DNA of 20,395 nt from an uncultured Mycoplasmatota bacterium. GTDB taxonomy: Bacteria; Bacillota_I; Bacilli_A; RF39; UBA660. Positions 1 through 6,547 of this stretch are shown piece by piece (position 1 is the first letter of the stretch; each line of letters starts with the position of its first letter). The stretch spans positions 1-20,395 of the forward strand of contig CAMMKE010000015.1 of assembly GCA_946497375.1 (NCBI GenBank). The letters are read 5' to 3'. Both the position numbers and the translations under genes were made by a program. The notes beneath the pieces were generated by a model that saw only the letters and a list, made by a program, of their open reading frames with translations, made no database searches and was not told the origin of the DNA.

Positions 1-467
1 GTGATACCATTAAAGAAAATATTCGTTATGGTAACTTAAATGCTAATGATGAAGCGGTATATGATGCAGCGATTGCAAGTCATGTTGATCACTTTATTAG
101 AACAATGCCAGAAGGTTATGATATGGTTCTAAATGAAGAAAGTGATAACGTATCTGCTGGTCAAAAACAGTTATTAACTATCGCCAGAGTTATCCTTAAA
201 GACCCTAAAATCTTGATTTTGGATGAAGCGACAAGTAGTGTAGATACCAGAATGGAACAATTAATCCAACAGGCCATGGATAACTTAATGGAAGGTAGAA
301 CAAGCTTTGTTATCGCTCATAGACTTTCTACTATTAAAAATGCTAACCTTATATTAGTAATGAAAGATGGCGATATCGTAGAACAAGGAACTCATGATGA
401 ATTACTTAAGAAAAATGGCTTTTATGCCGAACTATACAACTCACAATTTGAAAGTGTTTCAGAATAG
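1..467 (+). CDS. ABC exporter, C-terminal ATP-binding part (5' end outside window)
   Basis: Open from base 3 with no start inside the window, so only the last 154 residues or so are present. They hold the second half of an ABC nucleotide-binding domain. The signature loop reads VSAGQKQ, followed by Walker B ILILDEATSSVD with its catalytic Glu, the D-loop, and the switch His in IAHRLST. The tail VEQGTHDELL is typical of fused TM-NBD exporters of the MsbA/LmrA/BmrA class, which pump drugs or lipids out using ATP as half-transporter dimers. The signature starts SAGQ rather than the usual SGGQ, a common variant in the heterodimeric multidrug subfamily. The Walker A and membrane part lie off the left edge, so substrate and partner cannot be judged. 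An intrinsic terminator overlaps the stop codon. Confidence 0.93.
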   Translation, partial: DTIKENIRYGNLNANDEAVYDAAIASHVDHFIRTMPEGYDMVLNEESDNVSAGQKQLLTIARVILKDPKILILDEATSSVDTRMEQLIQQAMDNLMEGRTSFVIAHRLSTIKNANLILVMKDGDIVEQGTHDELLKKNGFYAELYNSQFESVSE

Positions 468-489
468 ATGGTAAAACCCATCTATTTTT
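464..489 (+). terminator. Intrinsic terminator of the ABC exporter gene
   Basis: An 8-bp perfect stem (464-471 with 478-485), a 6-nt loop and a T run at 485-489. The left arm begins within the stop codon region. Confidence 0.8.
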
Positions 490-553
490 GTTTCTTTATA
501 TAATAGGAAATTTATACTGAAAAAGCCAAAAAATGTCAAGTAATAAGTTATAC

Positions 554-582
554 TTGAACTTATTTATAAAAAATGCTAAACT
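554..582 (+). promoter_or_regulatory. SigA-type promoter for the ireB operon
   Basis: TTGAAC at 554-559, a 17-bp spacer, and TAAACT at 577-582 preceded by TGC (extended -10). It lies 30 bp upstream of the ireB start, which has the SD GAGGTGA at 601-607. Confidence 0.65.
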
Positions 583-611
583 TATTTTAGTAATTGTAGT
601 GAGGTGATACT

Positions 612-857
612 ATGAACGATAAAACTAGATTATTTAAATTAGTCAGTAATGATCAAGCTAAGGTGCATCAAACTCTGCTTGAAGTTTATAATTCGCTAAA
701 AGAAAGAGGTTATAATCCTATTGACCAAATAGTTGGCTATTTAATAAGTGGAGACTTGGGCTATATTTCAAGTTATCAAGACGCTAGAAGTAAAATAAAA
801 ACAATCGATAGAAGTAAGATAGTTGAAGTCTTACTTACTAGCATGATAAATAAATAA
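612..857 (+). CDS. ireB: IreB family regulatory phosphoprotein (UPF0297, YrzL)
   Basis: An 81-aa protein matching the IreB/YrzL family over its whole length. It has the RLF-stretch at the N-terminus, the conserved GYNPIDQIVGYLISGD core and the YITSY-like segment (here YISSYQDAR). In Enterococcus faecalis, IreB is a substrate of the Ser/Thr kinase IreK and negatively affects cephalosporin resistance; elsewhere the role is poorly known. The start has a GAGGTGA SD five bases upstream. The stop TAA shares its last base with the ATG of ruvX, so the two are translationally coupled. The order ireB-ruvX-DUF1292 is conserved across Firmicutes and strongly supports the call. It is the first gene of a six-gene operon driven from the promoter at 554-582. 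Confidence 0.93.
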   Translation: MNDKTRLFKLVSNDQAKVHQTLLEVYNSLKERGYNPIDQIVGYLISGDLGYISSYQDARSKIKTIDRSKIVEVLLTSMINK

Positions 858-1273
858 TGAGATATTTAGGCCTAGATTTAGGAACTAAGACTATTGGTCT
901 TGCTCTTAGCGATAAGACTGGTCTAATCGCTTCATCATATAAAGTTTTGCATCATGATAATAATCCTAGTACTTGTTTAGATAATTTGCTCAATATTATT
1001 AAAGAAGAACAAGTCGATGTTTTAGTATTAGGATTGCCTAAGAACATGAACAATACTTTAGGTGATAGAGCGAAAGAGACTCTTAAATTTAAAGAATTTT
1101 TAGAGTCTAAAATAGATATTCCTATCTATTTAGAAGATGAAAGACTTACTACTAAAAGTGCTGAATATTATTTGATAGAAGGAAATACTAGTAGAAAAAA
1201 ACGCAAAAAAGTTATAGACAAGGTAGCTGCTACAATTATATTACAATCATTTTTAGATCAAAGGAGAAAATAA
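857..1273 (+). CDS. ruvX: Pre-16S rRNA nuclease / putative Holliday junction resolvase (YqgF/RuvX)
   Basis: 138 aa with an RNase H fold. The N-terminal strand LGLDLGTKTIGLALSD carries the first catalytic Asp (D7). VLGLPKNMN is the family's G-L-P motif. LEDERLTT carries the catalytic Glu (about E95), and IDKVAATIILQSFLD carries the last Asp (about D121). All expected acidic residues are present and the length is normal. YqgF in Escherichia coli matures the 16S rRNA 5' end; the older resolvase name rests on fold similarity. The start overlaps the ireB stop by one base. The SD must lie within the 3' end of ireB and is weak, consistent with coupled translation. Confidence 0.94.
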   Translation: MRYLGLDLGTKTIGLALSDKTGLIASSYKVLHHDNNPSTCLDNLLNIIKEEQVDVLVLGLPKNMNNTLGDRAKETLKFKEFLESKIDIPIYLEDERLTTKSAEYYLIEGNTSRKKRKKVIDKVAATIILQSFLDQRRK

Positions 1274-1274
1274 T

Positions 1275-1580
1275 ATGGATGGAAAGAATCAATTTAAATT
1301 AAAAGATGAATATGGTAAAGAAACAGTTTATGATGTACTATTTACTTTTGATAATGAAGAGACTAAGAAAAGTTATATAGTATACACAGATAATAGTGTA
1401 GATGATAAAGGAAATGTTCAAGTTTATGCAAGTGTTTATTATCCAGGAACTGATTCTACGAAATTAGATCCTATTGAAACAGATAAAGAATGGCAAGTAA
1501 TTGAAAAAATACTTGAAACCATTCAGGAAGAAGTTAAATCTCAAGTTGGGAATAATGAAGAAGGTATTACTTCAGCTTAA
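1275..1580 (+). CDS. DUF1292 family protein (YrzB)
   Basis: A 101-aa acidic protein of the DUF1292/YrzB family, which typically begins with a short charged segment and then the beta-rich stretch seen here (YDVLFTFDNEETKKSYIVYTD). It continues with VYASVYYPG and ends in an amphipathic helix with WQVIEKILETIQEE. The function is unknown throughout the family. It starts two bases after the ruvX stop, with AAGGAGAA just upstream inside ruvX. Its fixed position between ruvX and mltG in many Firmicutes is the main support. The last 20 residues (after about residue 80) are variable. Confidence 0.88.
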   Translation: MDGKNQFKLKDEYGKETVYDVLFTFDNEETKKSYIVYTDNSVDDKGNVQVYASVYYPGTDSTKLDPIETDKEWQVIEKILETIQEEVKSQVGNNEEGITSA

Positions 1581-1600
1581 TAAAAAAGGGGATTGGCAGT

Positions 1601-2662
1601 ATGAAGAAGATACGAATGTTGGCCCTAGTACTCGGTTTTATAGGCCTTTTATTAATAATATCATTTTTATATTATCAATATAATATGGGGCCTATTGATA
1701 GTAGCAGTAATGCTAAAATTGAAGTAGTTATCCCTGAAGGTATGTCTACAGATAATATTGCAAAGACTTTAAAAGATAAAAATCTAATTAGAAATGAGTT
1801 ATTCTTTAAGATATATTTAAAATTAAATGATGTTGGTAGTCTTAAAGCTTCATCTTATCTTTTAACTAAAAGTATGGCTTTAGATGAAATAGCTTCTATT
1901 TTAGAAAATGGTAATGGCAATGAGGATACTGTAAGATTAACTTTTAAAGAGGGACAAACGATTAGTGATTATGCTAAATTAATAGCAACAAAAACAAATA
2001 TTACCAGTGAAGAATTTATTAATACTTCAAAAGACGCAACATTTCTTAAAACATTAATAAATGATTATTGGTTTTTGACTGATAGCATTTTAAATGAAGA
2101 AATATATTATCCATTGGAAGGATATTTATTTCCAGATACTTATGAATTCACAAAAGAAAATTTAACTAGTGAAGAAATTATTAGAACTCTTTTAAGTGAA
2201 GAAGAAGAGAAACTTGCTCCTTATAAAGATAAATTAGAGAATACTGATATTCACAGTATTATAACACTAGCTAGTATTGCAGAACTTGAAGGAGTTAAAG
2301 ATGAAGATAGAAAGATGATTATAAGTGTATTCAATAATAGATTGGAACAGGGAATGAATTTAGGAAGTGATGTTACTACTTACTATGCTTTCAATGAAAA
2401 AATGGATTCAGATTTAACTAGTGAAATGTTTAATACTTACAATCCTTACAACACTAGAAGTAGTGAAATGGCCGGAAGACTACCTGTAGGGCCTATATGT
2501 AATCCATCTTTATCTAGTATAGATGCAGCGATTAATCCAGCTGTTAGTGATTATTTATATTTTGTTGCTGATAAAAATAGAAATGTATATTTTACGAGAA
2601 GTGCTAGTGAACATGAAGCAAAAGTACAGGAATTAAAAGAAAATGGTGATTGGATATGGTAA
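1601..2662 (+). CDS. mltG: Endolytic murein transglycosylase MltG (YceG-like)
   Basis: 353 aa with one N-terminal membrane anchor (about residues 6-26) and an extracytoplasmic YceG/MltG domain. The domain has a LysM-like part (VVIPEGMSTDNIAKTLKDKNLI) followed by the lytic transglycosylase core. Diagnostic segments are LEGYLFPDTYEF (about 172-183) and ASIAELEG (about 224-231), which holds the conserved Glu pair of the active site. FNNRLEQGMNLGSDVTTYYAF follows, then the C-terminal motif GPICNPSLSSIDAAINPA. MltG cleaves nascent glycan strands within the chain and is thought to terminate synthesis. The start is preceded by AAGGGGATTGG, giving a usable SD. The gene fully overlaps its neighbour's start by a few bases at the 3' end. 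All core motifs look intact. Confidence 0.95.
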   Translation: MKKIRMLALVLGFIGLLLIISFLYYQYNMGPIDSSSNAKIEVVIPEGMSTDNIAKTLKDKNLIRNELFFKIYLKLNDVGSLKASSYLLTKSMALDEIASILENGNGNEDTVRLTFKEGQTISDYAKLIATKTNITSEEFINTSKDATFLKTLINDYWFLTDSILNEEIYYPLEGYLFPDTYEFTKENLTSEEIIRTLLSEEEEKLAPYKDKLENTDIHSIITLASIAELEGVKDEDRKMIISVFNNRLEQGMNLGSDVTTYYAFNEKMDSDLTSEMFNTYNPYNTRSSEMAGRLPVGPICNPSLSSIDAAINPAVSDYLYFVADKNRNVYFTRSASEHEAKVQELKENGDWIW

Positions 2663-3267
2663 ATAATAAATATGCATTGATTAAAGAAATAAAAGAATAT
2701 GCCATAAATAATAAAGTGCCTATTATGAATCAAGAGGGGATTGATTTCTTAACAACATTTATTATTAAACATCAAATAAAAAATGTTTTAGAAATAGGAT
2801 CTGCTATTGGATATTCTGCTATTATGATGAGTTTGTGTAGTCCTGATTTAAAAGTTACAACTATTGAAAGAGATGAAGTAAGGTATTTAGAAGCTATAAA
2901 AAATATAAAAAAACTTAAGCTTGAGAATAGAATTACTTTAATATTTAATGATGCTCTAAAGACAAAGATAGAAGGAAAATATGATTTGATTTTTATAGAT
3001 GCTGCAAAAGCTCAAAATATTAAATTCTTCGAACTGTTTGAAAGAAATTTGACTGATAATGGTTTTATTATTACTGATAATATGTATTTTCATGGACTAG
3101 TTCATAAAAATGAAAAAGAAATAAAAAGTAGAAATGTGAGAGGAATTGTACGAAAGATAAAAGATTATATTACTTTTTTAAAAAATAATGATAACTATAA
3201 TACAATAATTTATGATATTGGCGATGGAATTGCTGTTAGTGAGAAAAAACTCAGGGGAGGTAATTGA
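2656..3267 (+). CDS. SAM-dependent O-methyltransferase (YrrM family)
   Basis: 203 aa from the chosen ATG. A Rossmann-like class I methyltransferase of the catechol/caffeoyl-CoA O-methyltransferase type. Motif I is VLEIGSAIGYSAIMMSL, with the acidic strand end TTIERDE following. The metal and substrate side shows DLIFIDAAKAQ and ITDNMYFHG, which in this family provide Asp and Asn ligands for a divalent cation. A TTG six bases earlier is in frame, but the GGTGAT element at 2645-2650 fits as SD for the ATG at 2656. That start overlaps the mltG stop by seven bases. In B. subtilis the homologue yrrM sits in the same place; it has been connected with tRNA wobble-uridine (mo5U) methylation (TrmR). 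That role is plausible here but not shown. Confidence 0.85.
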   Translation: MVNNKYALIKEIKEYAINNKVPIMNQEGIDFLTTFIIKHQIKNVLEIGSAIGYSAIMMSLCSPDLKVTTIERDEVRYLEAIKNIKKLKLENRITLIFNDALKTKIEGKYDLIFIDAAKAQNIKFFELFERNLTDNGFIITDNMYFHGLVHKNEKEIKSRNVRGIVRKIKDYITFLKNNDNYNTIIYDIGDGIAVSEKKLRGGN

Positions 3268-3268
3268 T

Positions 3269-3613
3269 ATGTTTATTTTAGCAACCGCTGATGCATGTAA
3301 TGATTATGCACTAGCTAATATTTTATCATTAACACAGACAGCTTTTGATATAATTTGTATAGCTGTTCCAATAATTTTAATTATTAGTTTGATTTTAACG
3401 CTTATTAAAGTGATTACTGATCCTGATCAAAAACATTTTATCAGAAAACTTATATCACAAATAGCCGGAGCAATTATAATATTCTTTTTGCCAACTGTGG
3501 TTAATTTAATAATGGCATGGTTGCCATCTTCTGATGGATTTGATATTGCTGATTGTTGGCAAGCAGCAAGAGAGGCTAAAAGCGATGTTACAATTTTACC
3601 AGAAGATAAATAA
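3269..3613 (+). CDS. Small protein with two transmembrane segments, pilin/TrbC-like layout
   Basis: 114 aa from the ATG at 3269, which has a strong SD (GGGGAGG at 3254-3260). An in-frame ATG further upstream lies inside the methyltransferase gene and has no SD. I do not recognise the family with confidence. The N-terminal 20 residues are short and polar. Two long hydrophobic segments follow (about residues 22-47 and 60-80), separated by a charged linker TDPDQKHFIRK. The hydrophilic tail has a Cys (ADCW), pairing with a second Cys near residue 10. This two-helix layout resembles VirB2/TrbC-type pilins and some holin-like proteins, but that is only topology. It is the last gene of the ireB operon and replaces the peptidase genes yrrN/yrrO found here in Bacillus. 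Confidence 0.7.
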   Translation: MFILATADACNDYALANILSLTQTAFDIICIAVPIILIISLILTLIKVITDPDQKHFIRKLISQIAGAIIIFFLPTVVNLIMAWLPSSDGFDIADCWQAAREAKSDVTILPEDK

Positions 3614-3627
3614 TAAGTGTTGATATG

Positions 3628-3652
3628 AAGAGAGTTTAGTACTTTCTTTTTT
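3628..3652 (+). terminator. Weak intrinsic terminator ending the ireB operon
   Basis: A 7-bp stem (3628-3634 with 3642-3648, one G-U pair), a 7-nt loop and a T run at 3647-3652. Confidence 0.45.
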
Positions 3653-3670
3653 CTTCTCATACCTTATAAT
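3637..3670 (+). promoter_or_regulatory. Promoter region for the SDR gene, possibly SigA or SigE
   Basis: A perfect TATAAT at 3665-3670 lies seven bases before the SD but has no good -35. The overlapping CATACCTT (3658-3665), with TAGTACT 14 bp upstream (3637-3643), is a partial match to the SigE pattern (KMATATT, 14 bp, CATACAMT). CTTCTC at 3653-3658 could pair with the SD GAGGAG at 3677-3682 across the -10. Confidence 0.35.
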
Positions 3671-3691
3671 ACTAAAGAGGAGTTGATAAAT

Positions 3692-4423
3692 ATGAACGTA
3701 CTTGTAACAGGTAGTAGTAGAGGATTAGGTAAGGCTATTATCTTAGAATATGCTAGTAATGGTTATGATGTAGTTATTAATTATAATAATAGTAAAGAAG
3801 AAACTTTAAAATTAAAAGATTATGTAGAGTCTACTTTTAAAGTTAAAGCTTTAGTGATTAAATGCGATATATCTAAAGAGAGTGATATTGATTCTATGAT
3901 AGAAGCGATTTATCAAGAATTTGGTCATCTTGATGTTTTAGTAAATAATGCTTCTATTGATTCAGACCAAGATTTTGAATTAAAGACTAAGAATGACTTT
4001 ATGAAGACAATAGAAGTCAATCTTGTAGGGACATATTTAGTTTCCAAAAAAGTAGGCCTTAAAATGTTAGAAAGAAAGAAAGGCACTATTATTAATATAT
4101 CATCTACTAATGGTATTGATACTCCTTATCCTGAATCTATTGATTATGATGCTTCTAAGGCAGGAGTTATTTCTTTAACTCATAATCTTGCTATATATTT
4201 CGCTCCTTATATTAGAGTAAATGCTATCTGTCCTGGTTGGATTAATACCGATATGTCTAGAAAAATAAGTAAAGACTTTAAAGAAAAAGAATTAGATAAA
4301 ATATTACTTGGTAGATTTGCAGAACCATCTGAAATAGCCAATCTTGCATACTTTTTAGGAACAGATAAAGCTAGTTATATAAATGATTCTATTATTAGAA
4401 TAGATGGAGGTGTTAAAAGATGA
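3692..4423 (+). CDS. Short-chain dehydrogenase/reductase, FabG-like
   Basis: 243 aa. A classical SDR: the NAD(P)-binding motif TGSSRGLG at the N-terminus, then the acidic turn CDIS and the structural NNAS motif. The catalytic Ser lies in INISST and the YxxxK pair in YDASK. PGWINTDM and the C-terminal IRIDGGVKR follow. The length and motifs fit 3-oxoacyl-ACP reductase-like enzymes. Its neighbour is a PLP enzyme rather than fatty acid genes, so the substrate is open. B. subtilis ymfI, a similar SDR, sits beside ymfF/ymfH; here those peptidases are 8 kb away. The ATG at 3692 was chosen because the SD (AGAGGAG) ends nine bases upstream; a TTG at 3683 would abut it. The stop overlaps the next start as ATGA. 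Confidence 0.88.
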   Translation: MNVLVTGSSRGLGKAIILEYASNGYDVVINYNNSKEETLKLKDYVESTFKVKALVIKCDISKESDIDSMIEAIYQEFGHLDVLVNNASIDSDQDFELKTKNDFMKTIEVNLVGTYLVSKKVGLKMLERKKGTIINISSTNGIDTPYPESIDYDASKAGVISLTHNLAIYFAPYIRVNAICPGWINTDMSRKISKDFKEKELDKILLGRFAEPSEIANLAYFLGTDKASYINDSIIRIDGGVKR

Positions 4424-5640
4424 GTGATGAGTTAATTAAAAAAGTTGATTTAAAGATTAAAGATGAATTAAGTAAGATAGATGACTTAGAAAGAATAAAT
4501 AGTGAAAAAGTATTAAATGCCTTTATTAAGGAACAAGTCGCTGAGACTGATTTTAATGCTACTACTGGTTATGGTTATAATGATGCAGGACGTGATAAAA
4601 TAGAGAAAATATATAGTGATATCTTTAAAGCAGAAGATGCTTTAGTTCGTAATCAGTTTATATCAGGATCTCATGCTTTGACTGTGGCATTCTTTGCCTT
4701 ACTTCGTCCAGGAGATACTCTTTTAAGTATAACAGGTAAACCATATGACACTATGGATGAAGTTATAGGACTTGTAGATAATCCATCATCATTAAAGAGT
4801 TTTGGTATTAATTATATGCAAGTGGATTTAGTTAATAATGACTTTGACTATGATAAAATTAAAGAAGTTGTTACTACTAATAAAATTAAAGTAATAGAGA
4901 TACAAAGAAGTAAAGGATATTCTACTAGAAAGAGTTTAACTATCGACAAAGTAGAATCTGTTATTAGTTTTATTAAATCTCTTGATAAAGATATCATTGT
5001 TATGGTAGATAACTGTTACTGTGAGTTTGTTAGTAGTAGAGAACCTATTGAAGTAGGTGCTGATATTGCTGTTGGTTCCCTAATTAAAAACTTAGGAGGA
5101 GGTATCGCTCCTAATGGTGCTTACATCGTAGGAATAAGAGACTTAATAAAACTTTGTAGTGAAAGATTAACTCTACCAGGAGAAGGTAAGGAAGTAGGGC
5201 CATCTTTAGGCATTAATAAACAACTACTACAAGGCCTATTCCTTGCCCCTAGTGTTGTCGCAGCATCTTTGAAAACAGCAATATTCACATCCGCCTTACT
5301 TGAAGAATTAGGTTATAACGTAGAACCTAAATATAATGAAGAACGTGCTGACATAGTTCAAAATATTATCTTTAATGATGAGAATCTCTTAATAAAATAT
5401 ACTCAAGGTATTCAAATGAATTCTCCAATAGATTCTAATTCTTTACCAATCCCAGATGATATGCCAGGGTATACTGATAAAGTAATCATGGCAAGTGGAT
5501 CTTTTACTCAAGGATCATCTATAGAGTTAAGTTGTGATGGACCTTTAAGAAGCCCTTACATCGCTTATCAACAAGGTTCCTTAACTTATACTTATGGTCG
5601 TCTTGCTGTTATAAAAGCAGTTAGTAATTTAGAGTCATAA
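4420..5640 (+). CDS. PLP-dependent methionine gamma-lyase family protein (YnbB, 'aluminium resistance' family)
   Basis: 406 aa, the usual length for the YnbB/Met_gamma_lyase family, a fold type I PLP group. FISGSHALTVAFFALLRPGD (about 80-99) supplies the phosphate-binding and cofactor-stacking region. VDNCYCEF (D197) should bind the PLP pyridine nitrogen. SLIKNLGGGIAP contains the Schiff-base lysine (K223). GYGYNDAGRD near residue 51 is the conserved tyrosine-rich entry to the active site. Family members have been annotated as aluminium resistance proteins and cystathionine beta-lyase-like enzymes, but the physiological substrate is unsettled. Translation is coupled to the upstream SDR by a 4-bp ATGA overlap, suggesting the two act together. 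In many Bacilli this gene lies near glnR/glnA and hfq; that context is absent here. Confidence 0.9.
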   Translation: MSDELIKKVDLKIKDELSKIDDLERINSEKVLNAFIKEQVAETDFNATTGYGYNDAGRDKIEKIYSDIFKAEDALVRNQFISGSHALTVAFFALLRPGDTLLSITGKPYDTMDEVIGLVDNPSSLKSFGINYMQVDLVNNDFDYDKIKEVVTTNKIKVIEIQRSKGYSTRKSLTIDKVESVISFIKSLDKDIIVMVDNCYCEFVSSREPIEVGADIAVGSLIKNLGGGIAPNGAYIVGIRDLIKLCSERLTLPGEGKEVGPSLGINKQLLQGLFLAPSVVAASLKTAIFTSALLEELGYNVEPKYNEERADIVQNIIFNDENLLIKYTQGIQMNSPIDSNSLPIPDDMPGYTDKVIMASGSFTQGSSIELSCDGPLRSPYIAYQQGSLTYTYGRLAVIKAVSNLES

Positions 5641-5663
5641 AAACATTTCTCCCTTCATAGATT
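5635..5663 (+). promoter_or_regulatory. Candidate SigE promoter for spoIIIAH
   Basis: TCATAAA at 5635-5641, then 14 bp, then CATAGATT at 5656-5663. This compares with the B. subtilis SigE pattern KMATATT, 14-15 bp, CATACAMT. The -35 overlaps the stop codon of the preceding gene. The predicted start of transcription is near 5670. Confidence 0.5.
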
Positions 5664-5683
5664 GTAATAGTAAAAGGGAGGAA
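5646..5683 (+). promoter_or_regulatory. SD-sequestering hairpin ahead of spoIIIAH
   Basis: Bases 5646-5655 pair with 5674-5683 over 10 bp (one G-U), with an 18-nt loop. The right arm contains the whole SD GGGAGG of spoIIIAH. There is no T run, so this is not a terminator. The candidate SigE -10 lies in the loop. Confidence 0.5.
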
Positions 5684-5687
5684 GCAA

Positions 5688-6218
5688 ATGATTAATAAAC
5701 AAAATTTATGGTTTTTAACTCTTTTTAGTCTTATCTTAGTCCTTAGTGTTTACTATATAACGATGCCTAATGACTTACTTATTGCAAGTTCTTCTACAGA
5801 AACAAAAGAAAAAGCAAAGAAAGAAGATACTTCTTCTAATGATGAAAAAACAATCAGTGAAGTAGATGAAGCGGATAGTCTAACTGCTTTAAGAGTAAGT
5901 CTAGATGAAGAACGTGATAAAGAAAAAGAAGAATTAAAGACAACAATGACTAAAGAAGATGCTACTACTGATGAGAAAAATAATGCCTATGAACAATTAA
6001 AATATTTATCAGTGATAGAAGGAGAAGAAGAGAAGTTAGAGAAACTGATTAAAGAAAAACATAAACTTGATAGTTTTGTTAAAGTAGATAATAATACAAT
6101 AACAGTAGTTGCTGCTAAGAAAAAACATGATGTAACTCTTGCAAATAACATCATGAGAACTATTCAAGGAGAGTATGATACTAAGAAAACTATAACAGTT
6201 AAATTCGAAGGTAACTAG
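5688..6218 (+). CDS. spoIIIAH: Stage III sporulation protein AH
   Basis: 176 aa. The N-terminus is nearly that of B. subtilis SpoIIIAH: a short KQNLW start, then one membrane helix (about 7-27) ending in LSVYYI. A charged, low-complexity linker (about 34-85) and a helical segment follow. The C-terminal YscJ/FliF-like ring-forming domain (about 128-174) includes NTITVVAAKKK and IMRTIQGEY. In Bacillus the protein sits in the mother-cell membrane and binds forespore SpoIIQ, forming the channel that keeps the forespore active after engulfment. It is shorter than the 218-aa B. subtilis protein, mainly in the linker. The rest of the spoIIIA operon is not next to it, which is unusual. The start is fixed by GGGAGG six bases upstream. 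Confidence 0.88.
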   Translation: MINKQNLWFLTLFSLILVLSVYYITMPNDLLIASSSTETKEKAKKEDTSSNDEKTISEVDEADSLTALRVSLDEERDKEKEELKTTMTKEDATTDEKNNAYEQLKYLSVIEGEEEKLEKLIKEKHKLDSFVKVDNNTITVVAAKKKHDVTLANNIMRTIQGEYDTKKTITVKFEGN

Positions 6219-6228
6219 TTCTTTTATC

Positions 6229-6258
6229 TACAACAAATATTCCTTTTCTCATAAACTA
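6229..6258 (+). promoter_or_regulatory. Candidate SigK promoter for gerE
   Basis: CATAAACTA at 6250-6258 is an exact fit to the SigK -10 CATANNNTA. An AC at 6230-6231, with a 17-bp spacer after TACA, matches the loose SigK -35. The first eight bases also fit the SigE -10 at 7 of 8 positions. B. subtilis gerE is SigK-dependent. Confidence 0.5.
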
Positions 6259-6287
6259 CTATTGAGTACGTCAAGAATTAGGAAAGG
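6242..6287 (+). promoter_or_regulatory. SD-sequestering hairpin ahead of gerE
   Basis: 6242-6249 pairs with 6280-6287 over 8 bp (one G-U), extendable by wobble pairs to 6240/6289. The loop is 30 nt and contains the candidate SigK -10. The right arm overlaps the SD AAAGGGG at 6283-6289. Confidence 0.42.
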
Positions 6288-6295
6288 GGATAATT

Positions 6296-6499
6296 ATGAG
6301 AGGAATATTAACAACAAGAGAAAAAGAAGTTTTTACTCTTTTAGTAAGTGGTCTTTCTACTAAAGAGATTGCATTGTCTTTAAAAATTAGTGAAAAAACA
6401 GTTAGAAATCATATTTCTAATGTTATGCAAAAGCTTGGTGTTAAAGGAAGAGCGAATGCTGTTATAGAACTATTAAAATTAAATGAAATTACTTTATAA
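6296..6499 (+). CDS. gerE: Spore-maturation transcription regulator GerE (LuxR-type HTH)
   Basis: 67 aa consisting of a single LuxR/FixJ-type helix-turn-helix. LTTREKEVFTLLVSGLSTKE, then IALSLKISEKTVRNHISNVMQKLGVKGR, then AVIELL. The match to B. subtilis GerE (74 aa) is very close in the recognition helix SEKTVRNHISN and in QKLGVKGR. The few extra N-terminal residues of the Bacillus protein are absent. GerE is a dimeric mother-cell regulator acting late with SigK on coat genes. Being free of a receiver domain and this small is itself diagnostic. It follows spoIIIAH by 77 bp with a SigK-like promoter between them and is closed by its own strong terminator, so it is probably a single-gene unit. 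Confidence 0.92.
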   Translation: MRGILTTREKEVFTLLVSGLSTKEIALSLKISEKTVRNHISNVMQKLGVKGRANAVIELLKLNEITL

Positions 6500-6525
6500 A
6501 AAGTACTAAAGCAGTACTTTTTTTT
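6500..6525 (+). terminator. Intrinsic terminator of gerE
   Basis: An 8-bp perfect stem (6500-6507 with 6513-6520), a 5-nt loop and eight Ts (6518-6525), directly after the stop codon. Confidence 0.88.
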
Positions 6526-6547
6526 ATATAATTTATTAGGTGATTTT

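Noticed and set aside
1501..1683. 60-aa plus frame across the DUF1292/mltG junction
   Set aside because: Out of frame with two well-supported genes and without an SD.
3427..3660. Minus-strand 77-aa frame opposite the two-TM protein
   Set aside because: Composition is that of a reverse-complement shadow; the plus-strand gene has a strong SD.
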